Counted from the stretch's first letter, positions 1 to 7,960 are shown. The stretch is DNA of 20,540 nucleotides from Nitrospirota bacterium (GCA_013151555.1 JAADIA010000027.1:1-20540); one strand, 5' to 3'. The notes: a model not told the origin generated them from the sequence alone. Made by a program: numbers and translations.

Positions 1-867
1 ACCACCACCGCCGGCAACGAGGTCATTGTAGCCCGTGGCCGTGTTCCGGCCCGCTGCACCTATGTATCCGCCGGAGCCGGAATGTCCTGAATCGCCAGCT
101 CTAGTAGGATTGCCATATGTCCCGTCCTCACCGGAGGCACCACCAGGGTAGGCGCTGTAGCCACCGGCACCACCCCAGCCGCCATAACCGCCATAACCAC
201 CGGCAGCTACCCCACCGGCGCCGCTGCCACCACCACCGCCGCCGTTGCCGCCGCTGCCCGGGTTGAAAAAGCCGGCCAGGCCTGGAGAGCCGGAAAGGCC
301 GCTGTTCCCGGACTTGCCCGCTCTACTTGTCTTTCCATCTCCCCCACTCTTCCCCCTTACGCCCATCCCTGCATCCACAAAAGGGGTACCACCGGCGCCG
401 CCCGCGCCGCCCCGGCCGTAATCGTCAGACAAGTTAACCCCGCCCGTACCGCCGCTGCTGCCGCCGGCGCCTCTTCCCCCGGCACCGCCACCGCCACCGC
501 CACCCGTACCGCCGGTCGCGGACAGGTGGAACACGGAGCCGGCCAGGTCCGCATTATTCTGAACGATGAATGCCGCTCCCCGGCTGCCCTCGAAGGTTAC
601 CGAATCCCCGGCAAGGTCGAGATCTCCTTGGAACAAAAACTGCGCTGCCCCGTCACTGGACCGAACCCCGGTAGTGTAAGATGTCCCTTTGAATTTGCCG
701 TTGGTAATGGTAGCGCCGTTGATTTTGAGGGCGAGACTATCCGTGTTAATGATAACACTGGCTCCGTAGGCCGTGCCCGATAGCTGAAAGAGTACCCCGG
801 CCGAAAGCATCAAGCAGATACTTATGGCTAAATATCGACGTTTTCTCGTTAGGTGTTTCTGTTTCAT
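1..867 (-). CDS. Secreted glycine-rich protein, N-terminal part (cut by left edge)
   Basis: Reading the minus strand from an ATG at 867 gives 289 codons with no stop up to base 1, so the gene runs off the window. An earlier in-frame ATG at 873 is less likely: the GAGGAGG-type ribosome site touches it, while the 867 start has the usual spacing of about 7 bases. The first 35 residues are a clear signal sequence (basic KQKHLTRKRR, then a hydrophobic core ending near GTAYG). Residues about 36-112 are mixed and beta-strand-like (for example SVIINTDSLALKINGATITN). From about residue 115 the chain is dominated by glycine, with GGY/GGW runs and a short Gly-X-X stretch (GKSGNSGLSGSPGLAG). I infer a secreted or surface structural/adhesin-like protein; no enzymatic motif is visible. 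The family cannot be named and the C-terminus, which would show an anchor or autotransporter barrel, is missing. Confidence 0.75.
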   Translation of the reverse strand, partial: MKQKHLTRKRRYLAISICLMLSAGVLFQLSGTAYGASVIINTDSLALKINGATITNGKFKGTSYTTGVRSSDGAAQFLFQGDLDLAGDSVTFEGSRGAAFIVQNNADLAGSVFHLSATGGTGGGGGGGAGGRGAGGSSGGTGGVNLSDDYGRGGAGGAGGTPFVDAGMGVRGKSGGDGKTSRAGKSGNSGLSGSPGLAGFFNPGSGGNGGGGGGSGAGGVAAGGYGGYGGWGGAGGYSAYPGGASGEDGTYGNPTRAGDSGHSGSGGYIGAAGRNTATGYNDLVAGGGG

Positions 868-900
868 TGCCATTCCTCCTCGCATGTTTTATAACAAGTT

Positions 901-1020
901 AATAACCAATGACCAAATCTCAATAACCAAATAAGCCTCAATAACCAATAATCAATAACCAAACAGCATTTTTGGGGATTTGGTCGTTGGTGAATTGGTT
1001 ATTATTTGGTGTTTGGTTAT
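901..1020. repeat. Heptamer foldback repeat (AATAACC type)
   Basis: From 901 the sequence runs in 7-base steps with units AATAACC, AATGACC, AATAATC (901-967, one 11-base step at 929-939). From about 979 to 1020 the reverse-complement motif (TTTGGT, TTGGTTATT) takes over, so the two arms can fold on each other around a short centre. It lies just upstream of the ribosome site of the minus-strand glycine-rich gene, so it would be in that gene's leader. It has the same 7-base period and arm-loop-arm plan as the repeats at 14830, 15316 and 17828. Confidence 0.8.
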
Positions 1021-1522
1021 TTTTCATATTACCGCATTACTTTTTATAAAATATTCTCCATAAAAAAAGCCGGCAATTATAACTACTTGCTGCCAGCTTT
1101 TCTAACTTAAATTTTAGGCCCAATTTATCAGACCTTACCATACCACACTCTTCTAACCTTTACAACTAAGTTAAGGGGAGAGCGCCAGCTTGAAATTTGA
1201 CAAAAAACTCTCTCTTCCTCTTAATATATTAAGAAGCAATTTTCGTGCCAGGTTTTTATTATCCAGCAAAAAGCTTTGAATATTCTATTTAACTAATTGT
1301 TTGACAATCAGTTACAAATCATAGAAATTCCCTCATCCGGCTTTTGCACTTTTCTCTTAATTGCTTAAATGTTTAATTAAATGAACGACAGGAAGCTGAA
1401 AACCAGTTTAACTTATATCTATATAGCAAGTTAGATTATAATGGTGATGTTATGCAACCTGTTTTCAACAGATTGAACATTTGGAGAAGTTGTTTTTTGT
1501 GGGTGGGGGGAGTGGTAGTTCC
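1021..1522. other. AT-rich stretch without a gene
   Basis: No reading frame with a start, ribosome site and recognisable protein is seen on either strand. It is richer in A+T than the neighbouring genes. It holds one good hairpin (1065-1101, separate entry) and isolated TTGACA boxes at 1197 and 1301 without well-spaced -10 partners. No tRNA or known structured RNA was recognised. Confidence 0.5.
1065..1101 (-). terminator. Terminator-like hairpin
   Basis: AAAAGCCGGCA (1065-1075) pairs with TGCCAGCTTTT (1092-1102) with one mismatch. Read on the minus strand the stem ends in a run of seven T, as in a rho-independent terminator. No gene is visible upstream of it on the minus strand, so what transcript it would stop is unknown; it could instead end a read-through or leader RNA ahead of the glycine-rich gene. 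Confidence 0.4.
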
Positions 1523-1717
1523 GGGGACAGTCCCGATTCTACGAGCTGGCGCTCCGTAAATCGGGACAGTCCCCTCTGAGCTGGTGCTTTGTAAATTGGG
1601 AGAGTCTCCTCTGAGGTGGTGTTCTGTGAATTGGGACAGTCCCCTCTGGGCCGGCACTCTGTAAATCGGGATGGTCCCCTCTGAGTTGGTGCTCTGTAAA
1701 TTGGGAGAGTCTCCTCT
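1523..1717. repeat. Tandem palindrome array A (35-bp units, REP-like)
   Basis: GGGA(C/G)AG-type boxes start at 1524, 1563, 1598, 1633, 1668 and 1703, so the step is 39 once and then exactly 35 bases four times. Each box is a small palindrome (GGGACAGTCCC, or the variant GGAGAGTCTCC). The first two boxes also form a larger near-perfect hairpin at about 1523-1575, with GGGGACAGTCCCGATT on one arm and AATCGGGACAGTCCCC on the other. This resembles REP/BIME elements moved by RAYT transposases, but no such transposase is in the window. A copy of the array lies at 3604-3690. Confidence 0.85.
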
Positions 1718-1775
1718 TGCGTAGTTTTAGAGCTTTTTTTAATTACTATTTCTCCTCTTTTGATTTTTTAAAAAC

Positions 1776-1806
1776 TTGACAAAGTTCTATCTCTTAATGG
1801 TAAGAT
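1776..1806 (+). promoter_or_regulatory. Possible promoter of the PHP-type hydrolase
   Basis: TTGACA at 1776-1781 and TGGTAAGAT with a candidate -10 at 1801-1806. The 19-base spacer is longer than the preferred 16-18, so this is a weak prediction. It sits about 43 bases before the start codon at 1849. Confidence 0.35.
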
Positions 1807-1848
1807 TAATTGGTGACTTGATGTGTTGCGGAGCTGAAGGGGGTTATT

Positions 1849-3558
1849 ATGATGGCAAAATTGAAGGTGGGTATTTATCTGGTATTTGTCGTGATGGCGG
1901 TGGGGTTTGGGACCGGGTCAGGGGTTTCGGCTTATACTATCGAGCAGTGGGACCTTGCTGTGGGTAGCGGTGAGCGTGAAGTTTTGCCGGTAAAGCAAAT
2001 TGAGAATGCCGCTACTCTGGCAGTGGAGATTATCGATGGGGGAACGAACGAACCAACGGCGGCTATGGTGCGTCTGCTCGACGAGACGGGGCGGTTGTGG
2101 ATTCCTGAGCAGGCGGTTGCGATAACGCAAGGGGGACGTAAATACGATGTAGAACAGGGACAAAAATGGGGTTATCAGTATCGGGTCGGTTATACTTCGT
2201 GGGGTAAGTTTGCTGTTAAGGGCCGATTCAAGATAAAATTGCCGGCCGGGGTTTATTCTCTTCTTGTTCGCAAGGGTCGGGAGTATCGCGGTTACGCTGA
2301 AGAGATTACTCTGAAGGAAAACCAGGCTGAATCGCGGCGTGTCGTCCTGGACAGATGGCTTAATATGCCTAAATTGGGCTGGTATTCCGGCGATGACCAT
2401 TTGCATTATCGGCGCAGCAGCCCGGCTGTCAATGATCAACTTATGACCTGGGTGCAGGCAGAGGATATTCATGTTGCCAATATTTTGCAGATGGATAATG
2501 CTAAGCGAACGTATTTTCCCCAGTATGCCTTTGGTAAAGCCGGACGCTATCAGCGCGGCAATTTCATTCTTGTCCCTGGCGAGGAGGGTTCCCGCAGTAA
2601 GTTTTTAGGTCATATGAGCCTGCTTAATATTCAGTCGTCGATATGGGACCCGCAGAAGAATTACTACCTTTACGATGATATCATCAACGAGACAGAGCGG
2701 CAAGGTGGCTTGCCGGAATTCGACCATGTAAATACCCCTGAATGGTTTAAGAATATTATGATTACGCTCTCGGCCTACCGCGGTAAGGTAACTACCAGTC
2801 AGGTAACCCATAAACTTGTGTATGGAAAGAAGTCAGGGTGGAAGCCCCGCAACGAAGGTTGGAAGAACTACTACAAGTGGTTGGATTTGGGTTATCGGCT
2901 TAATTTGTCCAGCGGCTCGGATTCTCCCTGGGCTACTTTAGGGATGGGTTATACCCGTGTATATGTGTACACCGGGGGACCATTCGATGTTGATAAATGG
3001 TTCAAGAATCTCCAGCGCGGGAGGAGTTTTATCAGCCAGGGTGATTTTCCTCTTTTTACGGTTAACGGTCAGTTGCCGGGCAGTGAAATTTCTGTAAAGC
3101 CCGGAGAGAAAATCCATATCGAAGCGGATGTTTATGTATCACCGGATAACAGACAGCTTACCACGGTTGAGCTGCTGGTGGAGGGTAAGGTAATTAAGCA
3201 GATTAAACAAGCGGACAAGGACGTGACGAAGATCCATATCAGTGATGATTTGACTGTTAAACGCAGCATTTGGATTGTCTGTCGCTCAACTTACAGCCAT
3301 ACTTCGCCGGTATATATCCGGGTAGGTGATGAGCCCTGGTGGAATGTCGAAACTTTTAGCCGGTTGCTCGCGGATGAGTACAAACGGCTGGACGAGCTTG
3401 ATAACCGGAAGCGGATCGGCGGGAATAAAAACCTTAAGTTTGAGGATGAGAGCATTTATAAAAAACAGCGTCCTGAGCTTCTGCGGCGGGCTAAGCGGGC
3501 AAGGAAGTTTTACAATGAGCTGGAAGCAAAGTTCAAGGCGGCGCGGGGGCGGGATTGA
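1849..3558 (+). CDS. Secreted PHP-domain metallohydrolase, CehA/McbA-like
   Basis: A 569-residue protein starting at ATG 1849 with AAGGGGG five bases upstream (a second ATG follows directly). Residues 1-28 are a signal sequence ending VSA. Residues about 45-170 look like a beta-sandwich domain. The PHP-type metal site can be followed: D183-H184-L-H186 in GWYSGDDHLH, E245/E246 in VPGEEGS, H255 in LGHMS, H293 in EFDHVN and D358 in SGSDSPW. PHP enzymes bind two or three metal ions and hydrolyse phosphoesters or, in the CehA/McbA branch, ester or carbamate bonds. From about 400 comes a second beta domain and then a charged, helical tail (540-569). The natural substrate cannot be told. It stands alone, flanked by two copies of the palindrome array, and has a homologue cut by the right edge (19902-20540). 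Confidence 0.8.
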   Translation: MMAKLKVGIYLVFVVMAVGFGTGSGVSAYTIEQWDLAVGSGEREVLPVKQIENAATLAVEIIDGGTNEPTAAMVRLLDETGRLWIPEQAVAITQGGRKYDVEQGQKWGYQYRVGYTSWGKFAVKGRFKIKLPAGVYSLLVRKGREYRGYAEEITLKENQAESRRVVLDRWLNMPKLGWYSGDDHLHYRRSSPAVNDQLMTWVQAEDIHVANILQMDNAKRTYFPQYAFGKAGRYQRGNFILVPGEEGSRSKFLGHMSLLNIQSSIWDPQKNYYLYDDIINETERQGGLPEFDHVNTPEWFKNIMITLSAYRGKVTTSQVTHKLVYGKKSGWKPRNEGWKNYYKWLDLGYRLNLSSGSDSPWATLGMGYTRVYVYTGGPFDVDKWFKNLQRGRSFISQGDFPLFTVNGQLPGSEISVKPGEKIHIEADVYVSPDNRQLTTVELLVEGKVIKQIKQADKDVTKIHISDDLTVKRSIWIVCRSTYSHTSPVYIRVGDEPWWNVETFSRLLADEYKRLDELDNRKRIGGNKNLKFEDESIYKKQRPELLRRAKRARKFYNELEAKFKAARGRD

Positions 3559-3570
3559 GTTTGAGGTTTG

Positions 3571-3690
3571 GGGATAGGTGATATCCGGGGATAGGCTACA
3601 TCCGGGGACAGTCCCGATTCTACGAGCTGCGCTCCGTAAATCGGGACAGTCCCCTCTGAGATGGTGCTCTGTAAATTGGGACAGTTCCCT
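3571..3690. repeat. Tandem palindrome array B, copy of array A
   Basis: GGGACAG boxes start at 3605, 3643 and 3678 (steps 38 and 35). The stretch 3602-3680 is nearly identical to 1521-1600 and in the same orientation, so the two arrays are direct repeats on either side of the PHP-type hydrolase gene. Just before it are two 17-base units (3571-3587 and 3588-3604) that begin GGGATAGG and end ATCCG; the first folds as GGATA/TATCC. Array B has three boxes where A has six. Confidence 0.85.
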
Positions 3691-3709
3691 TGGGTAAGTT
3701 TCCTCTGGC

Positions 3710-3738
3710 TTGCTTTTTGGGTTGGTTTCTGGTATAAG
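3710..3738 (+). promoter_or_regulatory. Promoter of the helicase-exonuclease gene
   Basis: TTGCTT (3710-3715), 17 bases, then TATAAG (3733-3738) preceded by TGG (extended -10). The block 3710-3750 matches 7036-7076, in front of the amidase gene, at 36 of 41 bases by my count, which supports both as real. The predicted transcript would begin about 75 bases before the start codon at 3822. Confidence 0.6.
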
Positions 3739-3821
3739 GGAGGTTGTTAGAGCGGGCCGCATTTTGATGGGGACGGGTATTTCAGCCGCGGTTCGAATTG
3801 GTTGTAACCGGGTCCACCATT

Positions 3822-4598
3822 ATGCGTAGAGAAGCAGATAAAATTAAGGAATTCATCGAGAGAATACAGACTCTTTCTCAATACCGGAAAAGGGTCTCCC
3901 ATATTGAATATCTTCCTGCCCGGGGGAGTCATTACAAGGAGCCGGTTCATCCCCTTCCTCAAAAACTGCAAAAAGCTTTGGAAAGTCTTGGAATCAACAA
4001 ACTTTATTCTCACCAGGCAGAAGCTCTGGACTTGATAAGAGAAGGCCGGAATGTAGCTATTGTTACTCCTACTGCCAGTGGTAAGACTCTGGCTTTTAAC
4101 CTTCCTGTCCTGGAGAAAATCCTTGCGGACAATGAGAGCAAGGCCCTTTATCTCTTCCCGACGAAAGCTCTTACTCAGGACCAGATGAAGTCGATAAAAC
4201 AACTCTTCAAAGCCGTAGGGGGGGATTTCCAGGCGGAAATCTATGACGGGGATACGACTCCCTACCGAAGGTCGAAAATCAGAAAAAAAATGCCCAATAT
4301 CATAATGAGCAACCCTGACATGCTCCATGCCGCTATTCTTGCTCATCACTCTGCCTGGGCGGATTTCTTTAAAAACCTGAAATTTGTGATTGTGGATGAA
4401 ATCCATAGCTATAAGGGAATATTCGGCTGTCACGTTGCTCACATCCTGAGGAGGTTGAGGAGGGTGTGCAGTTATTACGGTTCGAATCCTCAGTTTATCC
4501 TCTGTTCGGCAACCATGGCTAATCCGGAAGAGTTTGTGGGACAGTTGACCGGTCTGGAGCATGAAATAATCAAAGAGAGCGGGCGGGGCTCCTGTTGA
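3822..4598 (+). CDS. MrfA-like DEAH helicase, N-terminal part (frameshifted)
   Basis: First half of a superfamily 2 helicase of the MrfA/YprA type (DUF1998 family), which in Bacillus works with MrfB in mitomycin-lesion repair. Visible motifs, numbered from ATG 3822: motif I TPTASGKT (82-89), motif II DEIH (192-195), motif III SAT (229-231). TTG 3798 is an alternative start; ATG 3822 fits the family's N-terminus (an LPAR motif near residue 33) but has no strong ribosome site. The frame ends at TGA 4596. The protein sequence plainly continues in the +1 frame: dropping one G from the run at 4585-4588 gives ESGRAPVEGKYFILWKP, a normal join for this family. So this and the next entry are one gene of about 960 codons split by a single base. 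Confidence 0.85.
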   Translation: MRREADKIKEFIERIQTLSQYRKRVSHIEYLPARGSHYKEPVHPLPQKLQKALESLGINKLYSHQAEALDLIREGRNVAIVTPTASGKTLAFNLPVLEKILADNESKALYLFPTKALTQDQMKSIKQLFKAVGGDFQAEIYDGDTTPYRRSKIRKKMPNIIMSNPDMLHAAILAHHSAWADFFKNLKFVIVDEIHSYKGIFGCHVAHILRRLRRVCSYYGSNPQFILCSATMANPEEFVGQLTGLEHEIIKESGRGSC

Positions 4599-4650
4599 GG
4601 GCAAGTATTTTATTCTCTGGAAACCTCTGAATTCACCTTACGGTGAGGCT

Positions 4651-6702
4651 TTGGGATTATTCAATGATTCTATAAACTGCGGGCTCAAGACTATTGTCTT
4701 CACCAAGGCCAGGAAGATAGCCGAACTAATCCATAAGTGGAGCCGGGAAGCGAATCCGGAGACTGCCGGGAGGATCAGCTCTTATAGAGCCGGATACTTG
4801 CCGGAGCAGAGAAGAGAAATCGAAAAGAGGCTCTTTGAGGGGGACTTGATGGGAGTTATCTCCACGTCTGCGTTGGAAGTTGGTATAGATGTGGGAGCTC
4901 TGGATGTCTGCATCCTGGTGGGCTATCCGGGAAGTATTCTCAGTACCTGGCAGAGGGCGGGAAGAGTTGGCCGGGAGGATAGAGAATCTCTTATCATCAT
5001 GGTAGCTCTGGAAGATGCTCTTGACCATTACTTTATGAAACATCCCCAGGACTTTTTCGGGAGCAGTTATGAGACCGCTATCTTAGACATTGGTAACTCC
5101 GTTATTCTCAAGAGTCAGCTTCGTTGTGGAGCTTCGGAACTGCCCTTGACTGAGGACGAGGAAAACCTTTTCGGTCAGAGAATGCTTCCCAGCCTGAGAG
5201 AACTTGTAGACGAAGGACAGATATTTCAATCGGCAGAAGGACGGGAATGGTACTCGAGGGAGAAACGTCCCCATCGAAAGGTTAATATAAGAAGCATCGG
5301 GGAAACCTATGTTATCGTAAATGAAGAGACGGGAAAACTAATCGGCACCGTTGAGTATCCGACTGTCTTCCGTGACTGTCACCAGGGCGCTATCTACCTC
5401 CAGGCGGGAACGGAGTATCATATTGCCGGGATCGACCTGGAGACGAAGACTGTCATTGCCAGGGAATCTTTGGTTGATTACTATACCCAGCCGACGATAA
5501 GTGAAGAAGTGCAGGTATTGAAAGCTTATAAGGAAAAACGTTTAGGGAAGATAAAGATAGCTTTTGGGAAGATTAAGGTCAGCGAGAAAGTAGTCTGCTA
5601 CGAGAGAAAAAGTTTAAGTAACCGGAAGAAGATTGATGAACATTCTTTGAGTCTTCCTTCTTTTGTCTATGAAACCATGGGTATCTGGATCGAGATTCCT
5701 TCCGCACTCAGGGAAGAGATAACCGTGCCTGGTATAGATTTTTTGGGCGGGCTGCATGGAGTAGAGCATGCTTTGATTGCGGTCTTTCCTCTCTTTGCCC
5801 TCTGTGACAGATGGGACCTGGGAGGAGTAAGTTATCTCCAACATGAACAAACCGGTCTGGCAACTACTTTCATTCACGATGCCTACCCGGGAGGAGTCGG
5901 ACTTTCGGAAAGAGCCTTTGAAGTGTTGACCGATCTCATTGAAGCTACTCACAAATTGGTAGATGGCTGTCTCTGTCGTGAAGGGTGTCCTTCCTGTATT
6001 CACTCTCCTAAATGCGGCAGTGGGAATAGACCCTTGAATAAAAAAACAACTTTGGCCATATTAGATCATCTTGCCTCCGGCAAGGAAACAATTATCAGAG
6101 TAAAGGAGAAGAAAACAATGCTTAGAGAACAGAAAACCGAACCGGCTAAATTCGACTCTCAGAAGATTATCTTCCTGGATATAGAGACGCAAAAGTTAGC
6201 TCAGGAAGTCGGGGGATGGAACTTTAAAGAAAGAATGAAGGTTTCCCTTGTTGTTATCTATAGCACAAAGGAGCAAAAATACAAATATTTTGAAGAAGAA
6301 GAAATACCAAAACTGCTTGAGGAAATATTAGCCGCTGATTTGGTGGTCGGTTTTAACATCAAAGGATTCGACTGGGCTGTGCTCCAGCCTTATTTCAGGC
6401 ATGACTTAAAGATAGTCCCAACCCTGGACATCCTGGAAATCGTTCATAATAAACTTGGTTTCCGGCTCAGTCTTTCCCATTTAGCCGAGATGACTCTGGG
6501 CAAGAAAAAGGAAGTGGATGGAATCCAGGCGGTCACCTGGTATAGGGAAGGGGATATGGAGAAGCTCAAAAAATATTGCCGGAGCGATGTGGAGATGACC
6601 AAGGAGCTTTACGAATTTGGAAAAAGATACGGATATTTGCTTTTCCAATCAAAGCAGGCAAAAGAAGGTCAGCTATTGAGGGTTCCCGTTGACTGGGAAT
6701 AA
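4651..6702 (+). CDS. MrfA-like helicase C-terminal part fused to MrfB-like DEDD exonuclease
   Basis: Second half of the frameshifted gene. Its frame is open from 4570, so TTG 4651 is only the first possible start codon and not a likely real one. It holds the second RecA-like domain (SALEVGIDVG, QRAGRVGR), then the DUF1998 region with a cysteine cluster CLCREGCPSCIHSPKC (5968-6015) expected to bind zinc or an iron-sulfur cluster. After a short charged linker (about 6100-6165) follows an RNase H-like/DnaQ-fold domain: FLDIET (acidic residues at 6178 and 6184), FNIKGFDW (D at 6370) and YCRSD (Y at 6574, D at 6586), the DEDDy pattern of 3'-5' exonucleases. In Bacillus the helicase MrfA and nuclease MrfB are separate neighbouring genes; here both activities are on one chain. 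Inferred role: repair of bulky or crosslinked DNA lesions. Confidence 0.85.
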   Translation: MGLFNDSINCGLKTIVFTKARKIAELIHKWSREANPETAGRISSYRAGYLPEQRREIEKRLFEGDLMGVISTSALEVGIDVGALDVCILVGYPGSILSTWQRAGRVGREDRESLIIMVALEDALDHYFMKHPQDFFGSSYETAILDIGNSVILKSQLRCGASELPLTEDEENLFGQRMLPSLRELVDEGQIFQSAEGREWYSREKRPHRKVNIRSIGETYVIVNEETGKLIGTVEYPTVFRDCHQGAIYLQAGTEYHIAGIDLETKTVIARESLVDYYTQPTISEEVQVLKAYKEKRLGKIKIAFGKIKVSEKVVCYERKSLSNRKKIDEHSLSLPSFVYETMGIWIEIPSALREEITVPGIDFLGGLHGVEHALIAVFPLFALCDRWDLGGVSYLQHEQTGLATTFIHDAYPGGVGLSERAFEVLTDLIEATHKLVDGCLCREGCPSCIHSPKCGSGNRPLNKKTTLAILDHLASGKETIIRVKEKKTMLREQKTEPAKFDSQKIIFLDIETQKLAQEVGGWNFKERMKVSLVVIYSTKEQKYKYFEEEEIPKLLEEILAADLVVGFNIKGFDWAVLQPYFRHDLKIVPTLDILEIVHNKLGFRLSLSHLAEMTLGKKKEVDGIQAVTWYREGDMEKLKKYCRSDVEMTKELYEFGKRYGYLLFQSKQAKEGQLLRVPVDWE

Positions 6703-7035
6703 GCGCTCATTTGTACCCGCCTGAGGCCGGTTGCTGCCGGGGGAGTAGCAGCGATCTTTACAAGGTTTGTTCCCCTTATTTATAATTAAAGTGAAATGTA
6801 AACTGAAACTATATATCTATCGGTGTTACCGAATGTTAGCATGGAAAGAGTAGTTGCGATTTTCTCCAAAGTCCAACCCCTTTTGGCTTCCTCTATTTTC
6901 CCGCGAAAAGTAAGAAGCAAAGCTTTTTTCTTGCCTGGATAAACCCCGTTATTATTGTCATCGGGCACCTCTGATTCTCTCCCGGATGAGAGTTTCGCCT
7001 ATCTGATTTTGGGTCTTGCCGGGGGTGTAATTCCC
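6703..7035. other. Gene-free interval between helicase and amidase
   Basis: No convincing gene on either strand. Small hairpins are present (GCTGC/GCAGC around 6732-6753, TCGGTGTTACCGA around 6820-6832), none with a strong T-run. Short open frames (6955-7212 plus, 6786-6968 minus) lack ribosome sites and the first runs across the amidase promoter. No RNA gene was recognised. Confidence 0.4.
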
Positions 7036-7064
7036 TTGCTTTTTGGGCTGATTTCTGGTATAAA
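7036..7064 (+). promoter_or_regulatory. Promoter of the amidase-murI operon
   Basis: TTGCTT (7036-7041), 17 bases, TATAAA (7059-7064) with TGG before it. Near-duplicate of the block at 3710-3750. It places the transcript start near 7071, which rules out the upstream TTG start at 7070 for the amidase and favours ATG 7124. Confidence 0.6.
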
Positions 7065-7123
7065 AGAGGTTGTTGGCGGGAGGCATAATCAGGGGAAGAG
7101 AAAACAAAAATCCGTTGGAGAGA

Positions 7124-7960
7124 ATGAGGAAACTGGAGCTGGGAAGAAAAATCCGAAAAGGGTTTATTTTATTTTTTTTGGTCTTTGTTCTACCAGGACC
7201 GGCTCTTGCTAAAACGAGTAGTCGGCCGGTTGCCCGGGGAAATGGGCTTGAGATCAGGACTATCATCATTGATCCGGGACATGGGGGCAAGGATCCGGGA
7301 GCGGTGGGAAGGAGAGGACTTAAAGAAAAGCAGGTGGTCCTCGATATTGCCAAGAGGTTGAAACGAATCCTTGATAGGGACAGGAACCTCAAGGTATATC
7401 TTACCAGGAGCAGGGATAGGTTTGTACCTTTGAGCAAGAGAGCCTCTTTCGCTAATCGGAGGAAAGGGGGGATTTTCTTAAGTATCCATGCCAATTCGGC
7501 TTTTACTTCAAGGGCAAGGGGGTTCGAAACCTATTATCTTTCTCAAGCAGTAGATGATACTGCCCGGGCGGCAGCTACCCGGGAGAACTCTGTGCTTAAG
7601 CTGGAAGAATTTGAAGGTTTACCGAAAGCCCGGAGGAATAATAGTAATTTGGAGACTATCCTCTGGGATATGAAATATACCGAGTTCAGAAACCAGAGCA
7701 TGGAATTGGCGGAGTTGATTCAGAAAAGACTGAGCCGGACACTCAAAATTAGAAATCGGGGAGTGAAATCTGCTCCTTTCTATGTCTTGAAAAAAGTGGC
7801 TATGCCTTCTATCCTGGTAGAAGTTGGTTTTATGTCCAATCGCCGGGATGAGGCGCTTCTTCGGGATGCTAACTTCCGGGAGAAGATCGCCCGGGCCTTG
7901 GCAGAAAGCATTCTATCTTATAGAAGAATATATAAGAAAGAGAAGGGATTTACTAAGTGA
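7124..7960 (+). CDS. N-acetylmuramoyl-L-alanine amidase (Amidase_3, AmiC-like)
   Basis: Zinc amidase that cuts the bond between N-acetylmuramic acid and the peptide stem of peptidoglycan, used in cell separation and wall turnover. I start it at ATG 7124 (GGAG just upstream; 279 residues) because the longer frame from TTG 7070 would begin at the predicted transcript start. Residues 1-25 are a signal sequence (basic, then FILFFLVFVLPGPALA), so it acts in the periplasm. Expected metal ligands H53 (DPGHGG), E154 (TRENS) and H122 (SIHANS) and the catalytic E233 (VEVGFMSN) are all present. No LysM, SH3 or AMIN targeting domain is seen; it is the bare catalytic domain. Its stop codon directly abuts the murI start. 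Confidence 0.9.
   Translation: MRKLELGRKIRKGFILFFLVFVLPGPALAKTSSRPVARGNGLEIRTIIIDPGHGGKDPGAVGRRGLKEKQVVLDIAKRLKRILDRDRNLKVYLTRSRDRFVPLSKRASFANRRKGGIFLSIHANSAFTSRARGFETYYLSQAVDDTARAAATRENSVLKLEEFEGLPKARRNNSNLETILWDMKYTEFRNQSMELAELIQKRLSRTLKIRNRGVKSAPFYVLKKVAMPSILVEVGFMSNRRDEALLRDANFREKIARALAESILSYRRIYKKEKGFTK

Noticed and set aside
526-783. Plus-strand frame opposite the glycine-rich gene
   Set aside because: The minus strand is open for 289 codons with a signal sequence and ribosome site, and this frame has neither.
1523-1717. Possible CRISPR array because of regular 35-bp spacing
   Set aside because: The whole 35-bp unit is repeated, there are no unique spacers between repeats, and no cas gene is in the window.
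1918-2472. 184-codon minus-strand frame opposite the PHP-type hydrolase
   Set aside because: Shadow frame over conserved signal and metal-site regions of the plus-strand gene.
3740-3820. tRNA-like 3' end (GGTTCGAATT followed by GGTCCACCA)
   Set aside because: No matching T-stem, acceptor 5' strand or anticodon arm could be paired in the upstream 80 bases.
3747-4604. Long minus-strand frame opposite the helicase gene
   Set aside because: Antisense to a clearly conserved helicase domain; no family features of its own.
6786-6968. 60-codon minus-strand frame in the helicase-amidase gap
   Set aside because: No ribosome site and no recognisable family; weak enough to be chance.
6955-7212. Small plus-strand frame with a hydrophobic stretch (LILGLAGGVIPLLFGLI)
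   Set aside because: Begins at TTG with no ribosome site, runs over the amidase promoter and into the amidase gene in another frame.
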